Shown piece after piece: positions 44,524-56,919 of a stretch of DNA of 64,000 bases. Source of the DNA: Lentinula raphanica (lineage: Eukaryota; Basidiomycota; Agaricomycetes; Agaricales; Omphalotaceae); contig JANVFP010000001.1 of the NCBI GenBank assembly GCA_027919835.1, positions 62,001 to 126,000 on the forward strand, written 5' to 3'. Every line of letters starts with the position of its first letter. Position 1 is the first letter of the stretch. A model generated the notes under the pieces. That model searched no databases. It was not told the origin of the DNA and saw nothing but the letters and a program-made list of their open reading frames with translations. Position numbers and translations under genes: made by a program.

Positions 44524-46324
44524 CCTTGTGCATTTTACATGTCAGATACACTCTTTCACCGCAGAAGCCTGTTTGACAGTAATTATGCATGAAAGTTCGT
44601 GATTACACGCCATTAATATCGATCAAGATGAGAAAATGCACACTTGGCCTCATGACGTTCAACTCAACTTCGAGTTGAGAACCAGGGTACTTACTTGATA
44701 AGTAACTAGAGAGTCGAGGCTTGACCTCAATATTCTACCCAGAAACCCATAGTAATAGAACATCCCTGTGTGATATTTTAGTCGTTATGTCGAAAACATA
44801 TCAAAGGCGGAAATTAGGCTACCCGTTATACGCCCTAAAGCTTCGAAGGACCACGACAGACCAATGCTAGCCTATGCTCCACTGCGCATATTCGGATGAC
44901 AGCTGAGAAACTCTTCGTCGGTTCTTTTGCATTCAGATTCCGAAGGAGGTGAAGAACGAGAAGAAGGCCTGCTTTCAACAGAGTGTACGCCACATTGCCG
45001 AAGCATTTCAACACCTGTAACGACATCTCAGACGCTCCCGGTTTCATCTCTCCTTATCGATATCTCTCGCAAAGGTTGAGAATTACCCATTTTGCCTCTG
45101 AATATCCATGGTGAGATTCCCATTTGCTCGTTCTCCTGACTATCACAACGAATTCTATCACTCCTTCTCTGGTGCGGCCAATGTCCGTTGAGCCATACCA
45201 AAGGCCGAGAGGTAAGCGAACGGAAGAGAAGCTAGGTTGAACAAGCGCTATAGCTTACACAGAGAATGACCATTAAAACTTTCCCGGCTAACTTGCATGA
45301 TCTACACTCACCGGCTTGGACAGTTCACGCTCCTCAATTCCGGGAACCGGCACATCCTAGTTTTAATCTGCTGCCCGCTTCACGAAGACAACTCCATGAA
45401 GAGAATGGATCATTTCGTCTACAACTTCAATGTGCGTGAGATCGAAGTTTGAAGTGACTGGATGGTCGTATCGTGTGGTCGTGTGCACCTCGTCATCGGT
45501 TCGAAATGTGGTACAACGTTTCACCGCGGCCCAGAAATTGGTGAAAAACCGGAGAACTATAAAAATATCTGCTATCGAGTGTCCAAATCTTGAATTGTGA
45601 CTTGAGAAGGGTGCATAAATGCATCGGAAGAAATAGAAGAAGATGGTACAACAACAAACTCGACTGTAAATTTCGAAATTTCCCACACGATCTCTCCAAC
45701 TTCAAATCCACCACGAGCTATATTTTCGATGGTCTTTTTTACTTACCTCTTCCGAAATTCACTCGTTGAGCGATATATCAATCAGAAAGCGACCCGCTCA
45801 GCGTCTCTATGTCCAGGCCGCCGACCTTCTGTCGAGTTTTACACTTCACAACCCCCTCCCCGGACCCCAACCGGTAGATCATAGCGAGTCAGCCAGCTAT
45901 GGTAAGCAGCTCGAGGATGCAGAGGTACTTTACTAAACGTGACTAGCAACCTTACTCCTCCTTACTCATGTTCCAGGGTATTGAATGTGACGTTGACAGT
46001 GAACAGGTCTTTAGAATATCGCAAGCCATGGCATTGAACGCCACTGGTGCATTTCTGCGTCATATTGGTTTAGTAAAATCTCCGCTGAATTCATCGCTAT
46101 TGCGACTCATTGCAATCTACAATCAGTCGCTGATGAAGACGTTGAGTAGACACTGTATCATCTCTAGACTTTCCCGCTTCTGTATCAGTTTCATGATGAG
46201 CGGCCTACCGTTTGTGAATTGTCGGTGTCTGCAACCTCAGAGTCAGTGAGTATAAAACCACTCTCTTTTTCCATACCTACCTCATAAGTCTTCAGCTCAA
46301 CACATCTTACACTCTTACCTTGCT
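44524..46324. other. intergenic region, no supported gene
   Basis: Several open frames on both strands (for example 45363-45686 minus and 45968-46249 plus) have no domain or exon partner. The last ~60 bases before 46325 are pyrimidine-rich and probably hold the hydrolase transcription start. Confidence 0.45.
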
Positions 46325-47585
46325 ATGTCTTCTAGTACATCTATCACCGCCACCTACAAGACCTATGAAAAGGTTCCTATAAAGTTGGATGTATATCCTC
46401 CTACGACCTTGAATGCCGATGCCAACTCCAACGGGGTTTCAGCCGTGCTTTGGTTCCATGGTGGAGGGTTCACCTTCGCCAATCGTACCGATTTCTTCCC
46501 GAAATGGCTGCAGAGTACGTCCCGAAGCTTCATTCATTCATCACGATTCGCCACTAACTGTCGATTGACAGAGCGCATCAACGATGCAGGCAGTGCCTTT
46601 ATTTCTGCAGACTATCGTCTCATACCCACCGGATCTATCACCGCTCATCATATTCTTGAAGACGTGAAAGACGCATTCGCGTTTTTGCGCAGCAAGAAAT
46701 TTGACGATGCTTTGGCTTCTCTGGATGTCGAAGGGAATCTGCCCTTCCCCAGATTTCGCATAGACGCTGGGCGGATAGCAGCTGCAGGATCTAGTGCTGG
46801 CGGTACTTGCGCCTACTTTGCAGCTGCACATGTCGAGCCGAAACCCGTTGCGATACTTTCTCTTTTCGCGATGGGAGGAGACATTTTGGTATGTACACAC
46901 CAAGCATTGCAATCGCGGGAACTTGGTTAAACGTTTCTCTATGATCATATAGAACGCTCAATATCTCTCACCTAAGACTGAGCCTTTCCTGAGAGGACGT
47001 CCTCTTCTGGATCCTGCTCGAAGCAAAGACTATCTCTACCCTCTCTCACCATCTGTTGCGTCAGATATCGTGACCGATTCACCTCTAGCCTTTCATCCTC
47101 CCACAGACACCCTCCCCGCACTGCCGGCAAACCCTCGCATGGCTCTCGCACTCCTCTATCTCCAGCTCGGTACTTATCTCGACTACTACACCGGCGAACA
47201 TACACCTAGCCTCAGCGCCACACTGCGTGACGTGTGTCCCAGCCCTGATGCTCAAACAAACCCTGGGATGAAGAAGCTCATTCTCCGGAAACACATACCA
47301 CCACAACATCATGCGATCTTTCCTCAGATGAATGTCTCTGCCTCTTGGCCTCCGACGTTCATGTTGCATGGGGCAGAAGATACTGCTGTTCCTGTAACGG
47401 AGTCGAAGAATTTGTATCTGATGTTCAAGCATTGGGGTGTGCCAGCGAGGTTGAGAATAGTGGATGGAGAGGATCATTTCTTTGACCAGGGCCCTGATGC
47501 AGAACAGAAATATGGGGAGATTTTCGATGAGGCGGCTGGCTTTTTGGTCAGGAAGCTCGGTCTGAAAACATCGGTCGTGGGTTGA
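46325..47585 (+). CDS. alpha/beta hydrolase (HSL-like, fold-3)
   Basis: Three exons encode about 379 residues. The oxyanion-hole motif is SAVLWFHGGGFTFANR (residues ~39-55), the nucleophile elbow is AAAGSSAGGTCAYF with the catalytic Ser, the acid is probably Asp in HGAEDTAVPV, and the base is His in DGEDHFFDQG. DYRLIPTGS after the first splice is typical of the hormone-sensitive-lipase group. No signal peptide, so it is likely intracellular. Substrates of the group are short-chain esters or lactones. It lies 1.8 kb from the BVMO gene, whose products are esters or lactones; a joint pathway is inference. Introns lie at about 46515-46570 and 46890-46951. Confidence 0.85.
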
Positions 47586-47743
47586 AGATACGAGATTTGT
47601 TCATGAAAACGTTCAGAAAATGTACTGTAGTGTACCATTACCATAGATAAATTTCAGGGAAGTTCGAAAAATTCGACCTACATACTGTGACGTCACACTG
47701 TCCGATTGTTCTAACTTCTGCTCTGACCACAACCACGACCACG

Positions 47744-48025
47744 ATGGCACTCAACTACGACCTCAACACATACGTCGCTGTAACCTTAGCTCCTACGTCT
47801 CCATTCCTCAATACACCTTCTATGCTATCTAATGTCCATCCTTCTCTCACCCACGTTGGCCAAGTCGGTCAATTACACGATGTCCAGCTCGTCAGCGTGC
47901 CAAAGGATGATTGGAATCATATCGGAGATGATATATTGGCCTCGTTGAAGGGCTCAGAAGGAGTAGCAAGTGTTAGTGTTCAAGAACTGAGGCAGCGAAC
48001 GAAGAGAGGCGACGATGAATTGTGA
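47744..48025 (+). CDS. small conserved-looking protein, 93 aa
   Basis: A single exon starting MALNYDLNTYVAVTLAPTSP. The C-terminal half is DWNHIGDDILASLKGSEGVA and VQELRQRTKRGDDEL. The protein is acidic to neutral, without signal peptide or membrane helix. A decayed relative of the C-terminal half at 22728-22975 shows that this sequence has been duplicated as coding DNA, which supports that it is a gene. I do not know its function. It begins about 160 bases after the hydrolase stop, in the same direction. Confidence 0.55.
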   Translation: MALNYDLNTYVAVTLAPTSPFLNTPSMLSNVHPSLTHVGQVGQLHDVQLVSVPKDDWNHIGDDILASLKGSEGVASVSVQELRQRTKRGDDEL

Positions 48026-48493
48026 TAAGGAAAGGAAAGAGGGCCAGGTTTCAATTGCAAGTCAGCAGCAATTCTCTCTGCACATTTCGCGTTCTTATCG
48101 TATTGATTCAAATTGCAGATTTCTCAGATCTTTCCAGCTACACCGTGAAGTAATACGAACATGCTCGACTCTCATGTCATTGTAAAGCCAATATGATTAC
48201 TTTCGATCCTCAGGTCACCCTCTTTATCATTAGACGCGGGCGTGATCATAGGCTCTCATGCAAACTGAGCTTACGGGACACCGCTGCTAGAAGGAGAAGC
48301 GGAAACAGCGACGATTGAGTTCATGGCGTCTCGGAAACGCAGGAGACTCTGCACGACTTGTCAAACATAAGGTACGCCAAAATGAATGCTTTTTGTGCCA
48401 TACCGATTCTGAATCTCAGTCCAAGTGAATTCATACTGTACAGTAGACATACGAAACGGGTATGGTTGTATCGACAAGACATTTCCGACGTTA

Positions 48494-49588
48494 CTATGCC
48501 AGAGCTGGACCTAATTCAAGCATTTTGACAGCCCCTGGTACCACAGGACCGCCTTCACCCAAATTACCGCCGTTCAACGTAACGAAAAGTGTCGTCGAAT
48601 CGTTGCTCAGTCTTCCAAACTGCGCTGCGGAAACCGACCTCAATTCGGTATTGTTTGGGCTTCCGGCAAGCACGGTCAGTGTTCCCGTCTCGGGATTGAT
48701 TTTGACGATTTCGTCTGAACCGATAACTGCCTGAAGGACGTTCCCGGCTAAATCGAACGTGAAATCATCCGCGATGATCCCACTCGCAACGACCTCGGCG
48801 TCACCGATAGGCGCGCCTGTTGCGTTGATGGGCATTCGGGCAAGGAGAGATTGGGCTGTGTTGGAGAAGTATACGTAGAGAGGTCCGTCAGGTTGTTGGA
48901 ATACATGCACGCCGTTGACACCGAGAGGAGTAGTGAAAGGAGCGGCAGGGACGGTCAAGGAGTTGTTGATAGCGACGTAGTTGTCTCCAGTGTTGACGTT
49001 GAGGATGCTGATAGCACCCGCGAAGGGATCGGCGATGTACACCAGCCCCTCCTCCTTGTTCAACAGGCCCATCCCATTCAACAATAACGCGTCAGGAAAG
49101 TCCGCTACCTTCTCGATAGTAGCTTCTCCTGTACTGTCGAAACTGGTCATGTCGACATGGAAAGCCGACCAAGACCCTGGCACCGACGTGAGCGTCGCGG
49201 CCGATGCGTTTCCCGCGAGAACATAAAACTGGTCTGCATCCACCTCTGCAATTCCGAACAGGGTTTCGTAACCATCGAAAGAGTGGACCAGCGTCGCGGG
49301 AGAATCGACGATGGGCCCGACTTGGAAGAGGTCTGGGCCTGTGATGATGGTACAAAGGATCTGACCGGAGGCACGGACAGCGAGGTTTTCCATGTTGGTG
49401 CCATTAGGGAAGGTGTGGACGACCTGGGGGGTAACTAGTGTAGTAGCTGCATTGGAGCAGGTTCCAAGGTGAGATTGTGATATCTCTTATAGAAGATATC
49501 GGTGCTTACTCTGTTTGTAGGGTACAGATGCAGATAGGACGCCTGCAGCGCTACTGAGTATGCTGATCAAGCCGAGAGACGGGTACAT
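48494..49588 (-). CDS. secreted SMP-30/gluconolactonase-like propeller
   Basis: Two exons of together about 343 residues. Exon 1 supplies the signal peptide MYPSLGLISILSSAAGVLSA; a ~63-nt intron is followed by TTTLVTPQVVHTFPNGTNME and the long second exon. Repeated blade-like units follow: LFGIAEVDADQFYVLAG, LLNGMGLLNKEEGLVYIAD, LGVNGVHVFQQPDGPLYVYF, DDFTFDLAGNVLQAVIG and LFVTLNGGNLGEG. Such proteins form six-bladed beta-propellers, some hydrolysing lactones. Which residues would bind a metal cannot be fixed here, so activity is uncertain. Gly-rich linkers and N-x-T/S sites fit secretion. A TATATTTAAA element lies about 76 bases upstream. Confidence 0.75.
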
Positions 49589-51174
49589 GATGGAACGCGA
49601 GAAAGAAGGAGCGTAGGGGTACGATTGACGTTTGAGGGCTTTGCGCTCCAAGCCACAAGGCTTTAAATATACTAGTTCTTGACGCTGACAGAGTTTCCGA
49701 AAGTTTGCAGGGAGGGCTCACCGAAATTCAAAACGAAATACATGAGCGAAACATGTGATGCTCGATTTCTTCTAACCTTTTGGACCTTTTCAATAGAATC
49801 AATACACTCAACACGGATATGACGAAATTAACACGACTGCCGTGGACATCAGCTACCGTCAGGCAAGATGTGGAGGAGGAAAGTGTTTGGGAAGACGCTT
49901 TCATGACCAGAAGGAGTATACTCACGACGATGTACGTGTTTGGTCTTTTACTTCAGGCGTTCCGGTGAGCACATGTTTGCAGAAATTGGCGGATATTAAT
50001 ACGAAAAGAGTGCTATGTACTTAGAGGGAAAGTTGTTGTCCGAGTCGTTTCTCTCTTCCGGTAAGACAACTGTAAGACAGTAAACAATGCTCACCGAGCG
50101 ACTAACGGGAATTCCAGATACATACATACAATTCAGTCGAGGACGGCATGTACCTGGTATACAATGATTATGAGTAAGTGGACCTCGGTGATGATACGAG
50201 ATGTCCATGTCTGTCTCGAGAGATCGAACCTGATACCAGTGCACAAATTGTCCATTGTAATTCTTTAGCCAACCCCAACATTCCCCCACAGCGCTCAAGA
50301 GTTGGTAGTCATCCGTCGTCGTGCAGCTTCTGCTGCGGCTCCAACTTTGAGTAAACCAACACGGAAAATCCATCCACTCAATCTTTCCCTCCTCGCGTTC
50401 CTTGCTGCTTTGCGGAAGATGATGAGATAGGCGTACGCCTTCCATTTAGCCATGCTATTCAGTCCTGGTAGAGGCAGCAGAGATCATCAAGATCGAGTGT
50501 CGTGGATTGACATCGAGGAAACCTATCCACTCGATGATGTTTTCTACTCTCGCTTGTTCCAAGGTATCTCAATGCGCTGACTTGCTCCAAGGCGCTTCAG
50601 AAAGTTGAACGTCGTATAAGGTCTTTTCTTACTTGAATTCTTGTGGTCAAAACATTGATCAGTATACTCTCTCACACAGCAAGCGGAAAACTGCCATATA
50701 CAACAAAACTCTTCTGAACGCACAGAAGTTTTCACCACCTCCACATGGAGCAAGAAATTGTCATGAAACCAAGGCATGTCATGAACTGGATGCGTTGTTT
50801 GCGGTTTTGTTGGCAGCGTATACTAAGGACTGGTCGATTGGTTAGATCGTTGATACAGCCTTTCAAAAGAGGTTCCAGCGGAGGTAAAACTAAAACATAA
50901 GTCCGGTCTTTTGCTACTAGGATCCTCATGCTCTGCCACTGCCTGTTTTAACTTGTAAAATAGGTGTGCGTTATCGACGACGTAGTACCATCAAGATTGA
51001 GCTTCGATCGGAGTGAACATTCCGCTCATCATGATCATCAGTATCGCAGTTGAAACGTTGATTCCTGATATGCTCGTACAGGAAATTCTAGTATTGCCAT
51101 GATATTAACGATTGCGACATAAATATTGTATCGAAAGAGCCATGTTCATCTGGTTACAATCAGTCTTGTATTCA
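49589..51174. other. intergenic region, no secure gene
   Basis: A minus-strand frame at 49996-50445 begins MEGVRLSHHLPQSSKEREEG and contains a Trp-rich stretch (ECWGWLKNYNGQFVHWYQ) that ends at a possible GT donor. No domain is recognised and its exon partners are unclear. The TATATTTAAA element at 49664-49673 belongs to the SMP-30-like gene. Confidence 0.35.
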
Positions 51175-51612
51175 GCCTGAATGTGAATGTCTGACTGGGC
51201 TTTTTGGACACCCCACCCAAAGGTACTCTTGAATTGTGTGTATGTGCTGACCATGGACTCGGACCTTGTTTCCTTGCAGTCTTCTCAAATACTTTGCTTG
51301 CAAAGTAAGCTGCAATCTTGTCAGCCTAGCAAGTGCATTTCCACTAAGGATGATATCTAGTATGAACTCCCGCGTTATTTTGTACAACATGTATTCCTCC
51401 AAAGCAGTAGCCTGAATGTCATGAGTCTTCTGGTGCCAACCGCGAAACAACATTTGTTTATACATTGATGGAGTGCAATGCACGGTGCTGAGGACTGACT
51501 TTGCTTCCGATACTTAGAATCATTGAAATTGCTCTGCAAGTTGCCTCACCAAAGCCAGTGAATATAATGGTGCATACTGAGGTTGACAACCAGCGGGATC
51601 CCAACTTTGAGC
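51175..51612 (+). pseudogene. decayed DUF6534 gene, 3' part
   Basis: The stretch follows the last three exons of the DUF6534 gene at 18293-20062, introns included: CACCCAAAG then a GT...CAG intron; CAAATACTTTGCTTGCAAAG; MISSMNSRVILYNMYSS against MISSMNSRAILQNMHSS; a second intron ending CTTAG; and ASPKPVNIMVHTEV against ASPRSPRPVNIAVHTEV. A TAA replaces the Tyr codon after LLAK and another stop follows VHTEV within 16 codons. The N-terminal exons were not found. It is an unprocessed, dead copy. Confidence 0.8.
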
Positions 51613-52563
51613 AATGGCCTTGAATACCTGCATCAGACGAATCGCCTGCATCAACTCTGGAAGCAGACTCAGAGACACAGAAGTCCCCATACGTGATGTA
51701 ATTTTCGCGTTAGCACTGTTCGCAAAACTGCTAGATATAGTACACGAATAAGATTGAGGCCCAAATGGCTTGTCATGACGAATCTCCACGAAATGTCACA
51801 ATCTCGTGATGTCGTCGAAAGTCGTGTGCTCGTCGTGACGAACATTCAACACAGTGACAAATGTTTCTCTACTCCTTTCACTCAACTCATCATACACGGT
51901 CGACATTATTTTGCTCCTCATAGGTCCTTCAATATGCACAAGTTTTAACTTTTTGAGTACGCTGAGACGCTGAACTTCCGCAACTTCCCTAGGTGTACCG
52001 TGGGTTCACAACTATCTCAAATCCGTAAAATGCAGTCTGACGCGTGCTTTCAAGCCAGGTTCACTTTCACGAGCGGCCCAGCTCTGAGCTTAGCCTGTAC
52101 GAATGATGATGAGCTTTTGGGCTCAGGGAATATGTCGGTTCACCAGCTGACAAGGATGAGTTCGAATTCTGTGAGAGTATGCGGTGACGGGAACCCGAGC
52201 CAGTATGGTTTCACAGTCGCTGTATGCAGCTTGCTATATGCTTATGCTATAAATGTAGGTTCTCGATGACCTAGGTGCTATACGAACGCTCATTCAGCAC
52301 TTTTCAAGATTCTTTCGGTGGTCTCCGGGCTATTCTGTCATAATCCAACGCGTCTTCTGAATTCATTTGGCTGAAGCGTATCTTGTTCGAACTGCAAGCC
52401 TGACTAGCTGGCTCGCATCTGACTTCTGGATGTGAGCCTGCGGAAATGTTGGAACGTTCACCGGTTCAGCTTGGGTTCAGCACTTTCGTAACGTCACTCT
52501 GGGCGCTTAGACAAGCGGCTATGCAAGCGCCCGACCTCCTTTTGAACTTGCTTTCTACATCCG
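51613..52563. other. intergenic region, no supported gene
   Basis: No gene could be built. Open frames such as 52000-52269 have no recognisable content. Confidence 0.45.
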
Positions 52564-53546
52564 ATGAAGAGATCTCCCAGATCTCCCAGCTCTCCCGAGC
52601 ACAAATCCTCTCGCACTGCTACAAAAGCAAATACGGATGGCTCTCTTCTTTGCTCGCTCCCGCCGACGTGTAACACCAACCCGACCGCTTTGGCTGACAC
52701 GCAAGAGCTCGAGGCGCACTACGCCAAGTATCATGCTTGGGTTTGTCAGGCCGAGAAGTTTGGTAGCGCATGTGGAAATGTGTTCCCAGACGCGAGGCTG
52801 CTGGAGCTGCATCACACGGAATGTCATGATCCGATTGCAGAGGTGAGAAAGGAGCGGGGAGAAAAGATTGTACGTCTTGATAACTATCGTTCTTACCCGC
52901 CGAGTTGAACGTTTCCTCATAGTTCGCATGTTTTCTTCTTCCTTCACTCTGTGGCAAGGTCTTTTTGACCCCCAAAGCTCGGAGATTACATCTGATCGCT
53001 GCACACGGATATCCGAAAGAGTATTTCTTCGCCGTTGTGAACAAAGGTGTGGGTGGTTTGTTGGCTAGATGGGGTGATGGTGCAGGGATGATTAGAGGGA
53101 AGTGGAAACCAAGGCCGCAGGAAAGAGAAACAGGCACGGAGAAAGACACGATGCAGACAGATGGTGACGATGATGATCAAGAAGACACGGAAGGGACCAC
53201 AGACGAAGAGGAATCTGAAGAATCTGTGGAACCGGAACCACAACCGAAAAGCAAAGGACGCAACAACAGCATGGATATGGACATCGATGCCCTAACCACA
53301 TCCTTCGAAAACTCGCTATCTGTCTCCAACGTTCCCTCTTCAATCAGATTTGGACGTGGAGCAAAACGCGGAAATCGCGGTGGCCGTGGAACGAATTCAA
53401 TAACCACAGACACGCATCGATACCGTTTACAACCAGATCTGGATGGAAGCAGGTCGGTTGATAGCACCCCTAGACGTGGCCGCGGGGCTTATCGTGGAAG
53501 GAGAGGTATCAGAGGGGGTATCAGAAGAGATACTGATGGCAGCTGA
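52564..53546 (+). CDS. ZNF511-like C2H2 zinc-finger protein with RGG tail
   Basis: Two exons (52564-52869 and 52923-53546) encode 309 residues. Three finger-like units are seen: CSLPPTCNTN...LEAHYAKYH, CQAEKFGSACGNVF...LELHHTECHD, and CFLPSLCGKVFLTPKARRLH, the last formed across the 53-nt intron. AAHGYPKEYFFAVVNKGVGG after it is the hallmark of the ZNF511 group. The C-terminal half is unusual: an acidic run (DGDDDDQEDTEGTTDEEESE) and then arginine-glycine-rich repeats (FGRGAKRGNRGGRGTN, RRGRGAYRGRRGIRGG). RGG tracts often bind RNA. Predicted nuclear; function unproven. Confidence 0.85.
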
Positions 53547-54104
53547 AATTCTGACGTAGATGGTTCATGAATCAGGATCAGTTTGGCGTAATGGTCGAAT
53601 TGTACTAGTGCGTGTCTAGTTGTACCCTCATCTCATCGCTATCTACTAACTGATGTTTCGAACATGTAGGGAAGGATCTTGTATTGGTGTATTTTTACAA
53701 TCTTCGCTCAAAGACCTTTTGTGAAACCCTCGATCTGGATAAGTCCATCCTCCGGAAGCGTGAAGACACAGACTACCCTTGACCTTGAAGCACCATGTGT
53801 CATTGAACTATGTCAAGCCAGATGCGAAAATGCAACTACTACTAGACTCTAGTGTCGAAAGATTGAACGTTGATTTTGGTATCGCTCTTTTGCTCGCCGG
53901 AGTCTGTGCACAGTGTTCCTATTCGTTTCCCGAGTGCGAGCTTGTCGGGAAGCACTTGTGGCTGACTTATAGTATCTCCCGACCGCAAGGGGCGGGGACA
54001 TGATACATCTGGGATGGAGAGGTATTCGGGTTAGGGTTACACCTTATTCCGATCCGGTTGTCTGTTGCTGTCATCGTTGATCTTCTCATCTTCATCCTCT
54101 CTCC
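53547..54104. other. intergenic region
   Basis: No gene supported. It should hold the 3' end of the zinc-finger gene and the promoter of the C2-domain gene. Confidence 0.5.
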
Positions 54105-55757
54105 ATGCCAGGCGGTTCAACAAATCCTATTAGCTTGACCGGTGTTGTCGAGAAGGTTTCTGGCACTATACATCAAGCAAAAACGCATATGCATCAAAAC
54201 GCCCATGATCTCGCTCGAGTCACCAAGCAGAAGGAGGAAGACAAATTGAATGGACCTTGCGTGGACGTCACGATTCAGGTAATGGGGTCGATTCATTTCT
54301 CACCACTTAATCTGTGCTCAAAAGTCTCCCAGTTCATTGATGCTTCTGGCCTGCCTAAACTTGACGTTGTAGGCGCCTCGGATCCTTACTTTGTTGCCAA
54401 ACTGGACGATCGGGTGTCGATGGTGTCAGTGGTCTCTCCAAGGCTCTCGAACTGCGCTCTCAATTCGTTTCAGATCCACCGTGAAAACCAAATCGTTGAC
54501 TCCCGAATGGAATGAAACATGGCGGGTGAAGAATGTACCGGAGACAGCGGAATTGCGAGTGGAGATACTGGATAAAGACACTGACACCCCTCATGATGAT
54601 TATATTGGAAAGTTCAAGACGAATATAGAGGCGGGAGAACAAGAGCTTGAGATTCAAGGCCCTTTGTTTAGAAAGGATAGAGGGATCTTTCGGCTGAAGG
54701 CATGTTTTTGTGTGCTTCTGTCACAATTCCTAATTAACGAAAAAATCAGATTGAAACAAGACCTTCCACCGTTCCCGCAGAGCCAAAATACCTTTTCGAT
54801 GGCCCCATTCGCTATTCGCGTCATTTTTCGCCGTTGGTTGGGAAACTCACAAATCTTGATGACGCCCGTCTTTACTCCACTTGGAAGATGTATCTTGTGG
54901 ATGTGCCCGTGTATTTCAAAGACGTGTACCAGCACTGGAACGTCAATTACAAGGCAGCGCAAAGTATCTTCGGATCAGGTCCCACTTCACTCGCAATACG
55001 TGCGGGCATTCATGCAGGCCACAAAATGCTGTATGCACGCAGTACCTCCAACGGGTTTGGAGTGATTCAATCCGCGGAAGATGTGATGAAGTTATTTGAG
55101 GGCGGTAGTCTCGATCCCAAAGGGATCGTTGGAAGCGATCGAGAAGATCTATCCCAGGAGGAACGAAGGAAACTCGAAGAAGTCGATGCGCGTGCAGCTC
55201 CCACCGAAGAGAGACCTTTCGCTCACCGAATCAAGCCTGCGGTTTATACCTACATCATCTCTGCCCAAGACGACTCGCTTCGGTTTTCTGAGACCGGTGC
55301 TGCGTTTTTCGTGGACTTTGCCTCCAAGCATGCTCTGCATGCTGACTGCGCGGAACAGGTTCGCTACTCTGGCGAATTTCACTTGCGGCCGCGTGCAAAG
55401 GACGGATCATGGTGTGGCTGGCAGGATTTCAACGACTCAATGCCGGACACTTCTGTCGACTGGGAAGTCCTGATTGACAATAACTCTGGGACGTACTCTC
55501 CTGACAAAGCCATGCTTCCGACACTCAAAGGGCTGATTGATTGTAACTTTCCTGGATTGGATGTATTGGCGTTAGATAGGGAGGATGAAGAGTTGAAGAA
55601 AAGTTTGGGCGCGTGCAGGGATTATGCGTTGAAGTATCGGGGCGTGAAAGCCGAACATTTGCAGCCGCATCAGCAGGAGGGACTCAAATCTCTGCTTAAA
55701 CCGTTAGGAGTTGTAGGAAAAGTCGCTCATCTCCAGCAAGGTGCCGAAAACTCTTAG
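54105..55757 (+). CDS. fungal C2-domain protein
   Basis: Four exons encode about 500 residues. The N-terminal ~60 residues are helical (VEKVSGTIHQAKTHMHQNAH). A C2 domain follows: FIDASGLPKLDVVGASDPYF, then across an intron VSMVSTVKTKSLTPEWNETW, VEILDKDTDTPHDDYIGKF; acidic loop residues that could bind calcium are kept. The large C-terminal domain starts DGPIRYSRHFSPLVGKL, has LYSTWKMYLVDVPVYFKDVY, SGPTSLAIRAGIHAGHKMLY, RFSETGAAFFVDFASKHALH, and WEVLIDNNSGTYSPDKAMLP. The third intron (54700-54749) starts with GC, not GT, and its removal is needed to keep the frame. I know this architecture from many fungi but not its function; C2 suggests membrane association. Confidence 0.85.
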
Positions 55758-56919
55758 TCGGCGTGTGGATCTTTGTTGAAGATACCACCGACATGGTCTC
55801 AGTGTTCTTTTCTCTGACTGGTTTGTACGATGCTGAAATCTTCCTTGTAGTATATATTTGTATGACTGTTTGAACTTTGAATTTGAACGTTTGAACACCG
55901 GATACCCAAATTCATCTACCTGTAGGAACTAGGCAATGTGTTCTGTATAGTCCCCGAACTTCCTTCACTTGAATGCGACTTCCCGTTCTTAGCTGAAAGA
56001 ACCAACATGTCAATCGGTTCATGAACATTTTCAGTAATCAAGCTAATATCTATGTTCTTAGTTCTAAGGGACCGACGATAACGCGGATGAACGATGATTA
56101 GTATTGACTAAATTCTCAGCGCTCATGAAACTATTGTGGGTTACCACAAAGCTTGAAGGAGGATAAGGTGCGTAGTCATGATATCGTGCCACAGATTAAA
56201 GGTAGATGAAACTCTTGCATGCAGTGTCAACGTAGCATAATGTCACTTGAAACTGAGATTCCCTTTCAGACGCCATGCAGAGACTCGGAGCTTTACCATG
56301 GGGTATGGCGACATACGAGTGGCAGTCGGAAGAAAGGAAGCTCGGTTTCGGTCACTGCGTCGTATGTTGGATTTTCAGATCATCAAGCACCATTGAGGGG
56401 AAACTCGAATCCGTCAAATACAACTGCCCGCCATGGCAATCGGAATGCAAGGGGCTCTCCGGAGCCAAGAAGTTGCTAAATCTGCTGGGTTTGAATGCAC
56501 AGCGTGTAATACATGAACTCGACCGGTACACAGTCGCACCTCCAGGCTGTCCCTTTCCTAGTGGCATGTGCACTTCTATTTGTTCTAGCGGGTCAGTGGT
56601 AGAGATAGTCGGAGTGTCTACGTATCAGTCATGAGTCTTAGCGATATGGCGGACACGAGTCCCGGTGTTCAAGTGAGTCGCCGTCGCCTCAAAACCATAA
56701 ACCCAAGGTGATAATGTCGAATTTCTTACACAATAACCTTTGGGCCTCTGCGATTTTAGCCGAGGGTCGCTTAAAAAGCTCTTCCTTCTCACTCAAACCC
56801 CAGCCTACCACCCTTTGCAAATCCCCCCAAACCCTGCAATCTCAAAATGGCCGGACATGTGTAGGCCAACTCCAAAACTTCTTCGAGTCACAGGGAATAC
56901 TGACTTACATTCAAGGAAC
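55758..56919. other. intergenic region, no supported gene
   Basis: A 119-codon frame at 56275-56634 (Cys- and Ser-containing, MQRLGALPWGMATYEW) has no recognised domain. A further upstream exon of the following gene cannot be excluded. Confidence 0.4.

Noticed and set aside
51172..51789. Long minus-strand open frame interrupted by two stops
   Set aside because: It lies antisense to the DUF6534 relic on the plus strand, which explains the sequence better.
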